Below, piece after piece: positions 6,668 to 9,409 of a stretch of 9,409 bases of DNA (position 1 is its first letter; every line of letters begins with the position of its first letter). The stretch spans positions 1-9,409 of the forward strand of contig JANTFU010000075.1 in the NCBI GenBank assembly GCA_024763295.1, in the 5' to 3' direction. Origin of the DNA: Anaerolineales bacterium (lineage in GTDB: Bacteria; Chloroflexota; Anaerolineae; Anaerolineales; Villigracilaceae). A program made the translations under genes and the position numbers. Under the pieces are notes generated by a model that saw only the letters and a list, made by a program, of their open reading frames with translations, made no database searches and was not told the DNA's origin.

Positions 6668-6863
6668 CACAAAGCGTACAAAGATTCTTTAAGCTTTTTA
6701 GTTTTTTAATATTTTGTGGGGCAATCCCCCCTCTGTCCTTCGGACATCTCCCCCCGAAGGGGGGAGAATCAGTCCCTTCCCTCGAGGGGGAAGATTAGGA
6801 AGGGGGAAACCCACAAGAACGCCAAAAGAATCATCAACTTCGTGAATCTTTGTGTCCTTCGTG
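6668..6863. repeat. nested palindromic element between serA and the DUF1015 gene
   Basis: Three layers of inverted repeats fill this gap. The outer pair, 6668-6687 and 6844-6863, match at 16 of 20 positions (both contain ACAAAGATTC when read inwards). After 26 and 27 bases, TTGTGGG (6714-6720) pairs with CCCACAA (6810-6816). The core holds three hairpins: TGTCC-TTC-GGACA (6734-6746), TCTCCCCCC-GAA-GGGGGGAGA (6747-6767) and CTTCCC...GGGAAG-type arms (6776-6793). I recall the GGACAGAGGGGG-type core and the CTTTGTGTCCTTCGTG-type end as recurrent intergenic sequences in environmental genomes. No flanking direct repeat and no coding capacity are visible. It is probably transcribed with the operon and would form a very stable RNA structure. 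Confidence 0.65.
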
Positions 6864-6870
6864 TTAAAAA

Positions 6871-7770
6871 TTATTCTGCCAGCGCTTTAATAACCTGCTG
6901 GGCGGTTTCTGCACCCACGCGGGCTTTGGCTTCTTTCGTGCCAGCACCAACATGCGGTGAGCCAATCACTTGTGGCAAGGTGTAGAGCTTGTGTCCCTTG
7001 CTCGGTTCTTCGGCGTAAACATCGAGGGCTGCGCCCGCCACTTTGCCACTCTGAATGGCGTCGTAGAGCGCATCTTCGTCGAGCGTGCCACCACGTCCGC
7101 AGTTGATGATGTAAACGCCATCTTTGGCGTTGGCAAGCTGCTCCGCGCCGATGATGTTATGCGTGGCATCGGTATGCGGGACATGCAGACTGATGTAGTC
7201 GGCTTTGGCGACGACCTCTTCGAGGGACATCATCTCGATCCCTTCAGCGGATTTGACAAAAGGATCGTAGGCGACGACAGACATGCCCAGCGCACGCGCT
7301 CGGCGACCTGTGGCTTGACCGATGTTCCCAGCACCTACCAGTCCCAAAACCTTACCGCCAACTTCGCTACCCAAGAAGGATTTCTTCGCCCATTCACCCG
7401 CCTGCATGGAAGCGGTCATCTGCGGAATGGAACGCGCCAGCGAGAAGATATAGCCGATGGTCAGTTCAGCGACGGCATCGGTGGATGCGGTCGGCGTATT
7501 GAGTACCTGTACGCCCTTCGAGCGGGCGTATTCGACGTCGATATTATCCAAACCAACCCCACCGCGCACGATGGCTTTCAAATTGGTGGCGGCATCAATC
7601 AACGCTTCGCGCACTTTGGTGCGGCTGCGCACGACAAAGACATCGTATTCGGCAGCGACTTCCATCAACTCATCAGCGGTGATGTCAGGGCGGTTAACGA
7701 CTTCGTGCCCGGCTTCTGCGATGGTGTCGAGAGCAGATTGGGCGGTTGAGTCACAAATTAATACTTTCAT
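6871..7770 (-). CDS. serA: D-3-phosphoglycerate dehydrogenase, short form without regulatory domain
   Basis: This 299-residue D-isomer-specific 2-hydroxyacid dehydrogenase most likely oxidises 3-phosphoglycerate to 3-phosphohydroxypyruvate with NAD, the first step of phosphorylated serine synthesis. The substrate-binding part shows VVRSRTKV (46-53), RGGVGLDNID (69-78) and NTPTASTDAVAELTIG (91-106). The Rossmann part has GAGNIG (146-151) with Asp169 in VVAYDP as the NAD-type acidic residue. The catalytic triad is visible as Arg226 in NCGRGG, Glu255 in YAEEP and His273 in SPHVGAG. It stops right after the catalytic domain, lacking the ACT and allosteric-substrate-binding domains, so classical serine feedback inhibition is not expected. 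The ATG follows AAGGA at a suitable distance. The upstream aminotransferase supports serA over other 2-hydroxyacid dehydrogenases. Confidence 0.9.
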   Translation of the reverse strand: MKVLICDSTAQSALDTIAEAGHEVVNRPDITADELMEVAAEYDVFVVRSRTKVREALIDAATNLKAIVRGGVGLDNIDVEYARSKGVQVLNTPTASTDAVAELTIGYIFSLARSIPQMTASMQAGEWAKKSFLGSEVGGKVLGLVGAGNIGQATGRRARALGMSVVAYDPFVKSAEGIEMMSLEEVVAKADYISLHVPHTDATHNIIGAEQLANAKDGVYIINCGRGGTLDEDALYDAIQSGKVAGAALDVYAEEPSKGHKLYTLPQVIGSPHVGAGTKEAKARVGAETAQQVIKALAE

Positions 7771-7780
7771 TATATTTTTC

Positions 7781-7789
7781 CTTATTCCA
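7781..7789. repeat. left copy of the 9-bp direct repeat CTTATTCCA
   Basis: CTTATTCCA here is identical to 7971-7979 and directly abuts the left terminal inverted repeat. On the minus strand it contributes the AAG of the serA Shine-Dalgarno region (TAAGGA). Confidence 0.55.
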
Positions 7790-7970
7790 GTCTCTGAGCG
7801 GAGAGTTGAGTAGCGCCAATGCTTTTCGGCGCATATCGAAACCCGCAGACGAAGAGCGATGTTTTTAGTGCCGCCGTCCTTCGACTACCGCTTCGATACG
7901 CCCTTCACTTCCCCTTCGACAAGCTCAGGGGGCAGTTCAGGGCTACTCAGCGTCCGCTCAGAAACTAACT
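7790..7970. mobile_element. MITE-like element with terminal inverted repeats and 9-bp flanking direct repeats
   Basis: Imperfect terminal inverted repeats lie at 7789-7814 and 7942-7966. Both read inward as AGT(C/T)TCTGAGCGGA, a variable 3-4 bases, then TGAGTAGC. The interior includes GCGCC/GGCGC arms and CCCCTTCGACAAGCTCAGGGG, part of a sequence family that I recall as a very common dispersed repeat in environmental bacterial genomes. Exact copies of CTTATTCCA flank the element at 7781-7789 and 7971-7979, as expected for a 9-bp target duplication. It encodes no protein of its own, so any movement would need a transposase supplied elsewhere. The right end has about four extra bases (TAAC) outside the matching repeat, so the exact boundary is uncertain. 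Confidence 0.6.
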
Positions 7971-7979
7971 CTTATTCCA
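7971..7979. repeat. right copy of the 9-bp direct repeat, containing the aminotransferase stop
   Basis: CTTATTCCA here is read on the minus strand as TGGAATAAG, including the last codon GAA and stop TAA of the aminotransferase gene. It matches the copy at 7781-7789 on the far side of the inserted element. Confidence 0.55.
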
Positions 7980-9045
7980 ATCCTAAAATATCTTCAATTT
8001 GGGCTGTCAGCCACTGCAAATCTTCCAACTGCAAGTCGCCCATGTGGGCAATGCGGAAGGCTTTTTCTTTCAGGCTGCCGTAGCCGTTGGAAATCATCGC
8101 GCCGCGTTTGGCGAGTTCTTTGTTCAGGTCAGCGACACTGATGCCGCGCGTGTTGCGGATATTGGTGACGGTCGGCGAGAGGTATTTTTCGTCAGCAGCG
8201 TAGAGTTCGAAATATTTGCGCGCCCAGTCCTGAACGTGCTTTGCCATTTCTGCGTGGCGGGCAAAGCGATTTTCAACGCCTTCTGCAAGGATACGATCCA
8301 TTTGCACATTGAGGGCATTGATAATACTAATCACAGGCGTCGCAGGCGTTTGGTTTTTGACGGCTTTGCCTTCGAGAGCAACAAAATCGAAGTAGTAGCC
8401 TTTATTTTCGGTGGTTTCAGAGCGAGCGTAAGCGGCATCGCTGACGGTGACGACACACAATCCAGGCGGCAGGGCGAAGGCTTTTTGGGTGCCAGCCAGC
8501 ACAACGTCCAGATTCCAATCGTCCACGCGGATTTCTGCGCCGGACATGATGCTAACGGCATCGACCAAAACCAAAACATCGGGGTACTTTTCTTTGACCA
8601 GCGCCGAAATTTCTTTAACGGGGTTGGTGACGCCCGTTGAAGTTTCGTTCATCGTTATACAAACGGTATCAAACCCACCATGCGAGAGATACTCATCCAC
8701 CATTTCGGGGGTGATGGCTTCGCCGGCTTCCACTTTGATCACTTCGGTTTCTTTGCCGTTTGCGGTGGCAATCTGCGCCCAACGCTTGGAAAATGCGCCG
8801 CAGTCAGTCATCAACGCTTTGGTCTGTACGCAGTTACGGATCGCGCCTTCCATCATACCGGTGGAAGAAGAAGTGGAAAGGTAAATGCGCCCATCGGTGT
8901 AGAGCAATTTTTTGAGCTTTTCAACAACCTGCCCGTGCATTTCGGCGTAAAGCGGATCGCGGTGACCGATCATTGGCATTGCCATTGCTTCAAGCACTTC
9001 GTCCACGACATGCGTAGGACCGGGGATGAATAGTTTTTTATACAC
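7972..9045 (-). CDS. class V aminotransferase (serine-pyruvate / alanine-glyoxylate / phosphoserine type)
   Basis: This is a PLP-dependent fold-type I aminotransferase of about 357 residues. With the clustered serA, it most likely transaminates 3-phosphohydroxypyruvate to phosphoserine in place of classical SerC. Serine-glyoxylate or serine-pyruvate transamination is the alternative, and sequence alone does not decide. Numbering from the upstream ATG, the N-terminus shows FIPGPT (10-15) and HRDP (32-35). Asp166 in LVDAVS binds the pyridine nitrogen, Lys192 in GTQKAFALPPG is the Schiff-base lysine, TPATP is at 237-241 and RIAHMG at 335-340 holds a carboxylate-binding arginine. I prefer the GTG at 9043-9045: the ATG at 9055-9057 has no ribosome-binding site, while GGAGG (9051-9055) sits five bases before the GTG. 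It is the first gene of the serine unit. Its stop codon lies in a 9-bp repeat flanking an inserted element. Confidence 0.9.
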   Translation of the reverse strand: MYKKLFIPGPTHVVDEVLEAMAMPMIGHRDPLYAEMHGQVVEKLKKLLYTDGRIYLSTSSSTGMMEGAIRNCVQTKALMTDCGAFSKRWAQIATANGKETEVIKVEAGEAITPEMVDEYLSHGGFDTVCITMNETSTGVTNPVKEISALVKEKYPDVLVLVDAVSIMSGAEIRVDDWNLDVVLAGTQKAFALPPGLCVVTVSDAAYARSETTENKGYYFDFVALEGKAVKNQTPATPVISIINALNVQMDRILAEGVENRFARHAEMAKHVQDWARKYFELYAADEKYLSPTVTNIRNTRGISVADLNKELAKRGAMISNGYGSLKEKAFRIAHMGDLQLEDLQWLTAQIEDILGLE

Positions 9046-9050
9046 TGGAG

Positions 9051-9055
9051 CCTCC
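9051..9055 (-). promoter_or_regulatory. Shine-Dalgarno that fixes the aminotransferase start at GTG
   Basis: GGAGG on the minus strand lies five bases before GTG (9043-9045). It overlaps the upstream ATG codon (9055-9057), which itself is preceded only by ACCAAG. The strong site therefore argues for GTG initiation, four codons inside the longer reading frame. Confidence 0.65.
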
Positions 9056-9111
9056 ATCTTGGTTTGAGATTAGATTGGTTCTTAGAATTTGTCAGACAAC
9101 TTGCGATACTT

Positions 9112-9117
9112 ATTATA
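9112..9117 (-). promoter_or_regulatory. candidate -10 box for the serine unit
   Basis: A perfect TATAAT lies on the minus strand about 65 bases before the GTG start. No good -35 is found at 16-18 bases (nearest GTATTT or similar), and there is no TGN extended -10, so an activator or another sigma factor could be involved. The rest of 9058-9260 is AT-rich with no gene visible. Confidence 0.4.
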
Positions 9118-9260
9118 ACTTAATTCATAAGCGAAATACCCCTCGTTTGACTTAAAAAGCATGGATAAATGAATATTCTTTTGGGAAAGATAGGGGAGCA
9201 CAACAGCAATTCTCAATATGAATTGGATTGATTCTGTCGGATATGATTTTTTCATAACAA

Positions 9261-9380
9261 TGGGCTTCTGGCGGGGCTAAAGCCGCCTACTCATGGCATG
9301 GAAGCCCTTTTAGGGCTAAAGATTTCAGTCCCGAAGGGACTTTCATGCCATGAGGCAGGGCTTCCAGCCCGCACCGAGGC
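9261..9380. repeat. palindromic element folding as a three-way junction
   Basis: Outer imperfect arms 9271-9300 and 9344-9372 include the perfect 11-bp pair CTCATGGCATG (9290-9300) and CATGCCATGAG (9344-9354). They enclose two hairpins: AGCCCT-TTT-AGGGCT (9303-9317) and AGTCCC-GAA-GGGACT (9327-9341). Arms plus two internal hairpins make a three-way junction. There is no coding capacity. It lies in the gap upstream of the serine unit, beyond its promoter candidate, and resembles dispersed intergenic repeats. The 29 bases after it, to the window edge, show nothing identifiable. Confidence 0.6.
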
Positions 9381-9409
9381 TGATTTTCAAGATCAAATTG
9401 CTTTGAGAT

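Noticed and set aside
6726..6806. CRISPR array or tandem repeat from the runs of C and G
   Set aside because: The blocks are inverted repeats of different lengths, not evenly spaced direct repeats.
6668..6863. Target-site duplication around the serA-DUF1015 element
   Set aside because: The flanks (TTTTCAAG on the left, TTAAAAAT on the right) do not match, so no insertion footprint can be claimed.
6970..7749. Long plus-strand open frame opposite serA
   Set aside because: Antisense shadow of a gene with all catalytic residues visible; no domain of its own.
7859..8083. Plus-strand frame containing a PSTSSG peptide
   Set aside because: This peptide is a translation of the CCTTCGACAAGCTCAGG-type repeat, a familiar source of spurious predicted proteins, and the rest is antisense to the aminotransferase.

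Overview
The window looks like chromosomal DNA from a moderate-GC environmental bacterium, most likely a Chloroflexota member of the Anaerolineae type. This rests on recalled family resemblance (lysyl-tRNA synthetase N-terminus, DUF3417-type glucan phosphorylase, a DUF1015 gene beside serine-biosynthesis genes) and on the many short palindromic intergenic repeats. No search was run. I see no phage, IS transposase, CRISPR or toxin-antitoxin genes; this is housekeeping and metabolic DNA with palindromic elements in its gaps.

Layout, left to right. (1) 1-270, minus: the first 90 codons of lysS, running off the left edge. (2) 271-551: a gap with a small inverted repeat near lysS and a REP-like palindrome. 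(3) 552-1085, minus: a UPF0316/DUF5698-DUF2179 membrane protein. (4) 1177-3318, minus: an alpha-glucan phosphorylase, with a terminator-like hairpin after it and a promoter candidate before it. (5) 3469-4509, plus: an unrecognised membrane protein with about ten helices; its last codons contain the promoter of a tRNA-Glu(CTC) gene at 4529-4601. (6) A strong hairpin at 4608-4635 separates the tRNA from a convergent META-domain lipoprotein gene (4639-5049, minus). (7) 5050-5324: two hairpin structures. (8) 5325-9045, minus: a three-gene unit, transcribed in the order class V aminotransferase (AGXT/SerC-like), D-3-phosphoglycerate dehydrogenase, DUF1015 protein. A TATAAT box lies upstream at 9112-9117, and a further palindromic repeat sits near the right edge.

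How the genes work together: the dehydrogenase would oxidise 3-phosphoglycerate and the aminotransferase would make phosphoserine, or interconvert serine and glyoxylate/pyruvate. The DUF1015 protein is the uncharacterised partner of this unit. No phosphoserine phosphatase is visible here, so DUF1015 is the most interesting protein for function discovery.

The most striking DNA-level observation is a roughly 180-bp element between the aminotransferase and dehydrogenase genes. It has imperfect terminal inverted repeats and is flanked by the 9-bp direct repeat CTTATTCCA. Removing one repeat copy and the element restores a junction where the aminotransferase stop codon overlaps the dehydrogenase Shine-Dalgarno. 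The other gap of this unit and its upstream region carry different palindromic elements.
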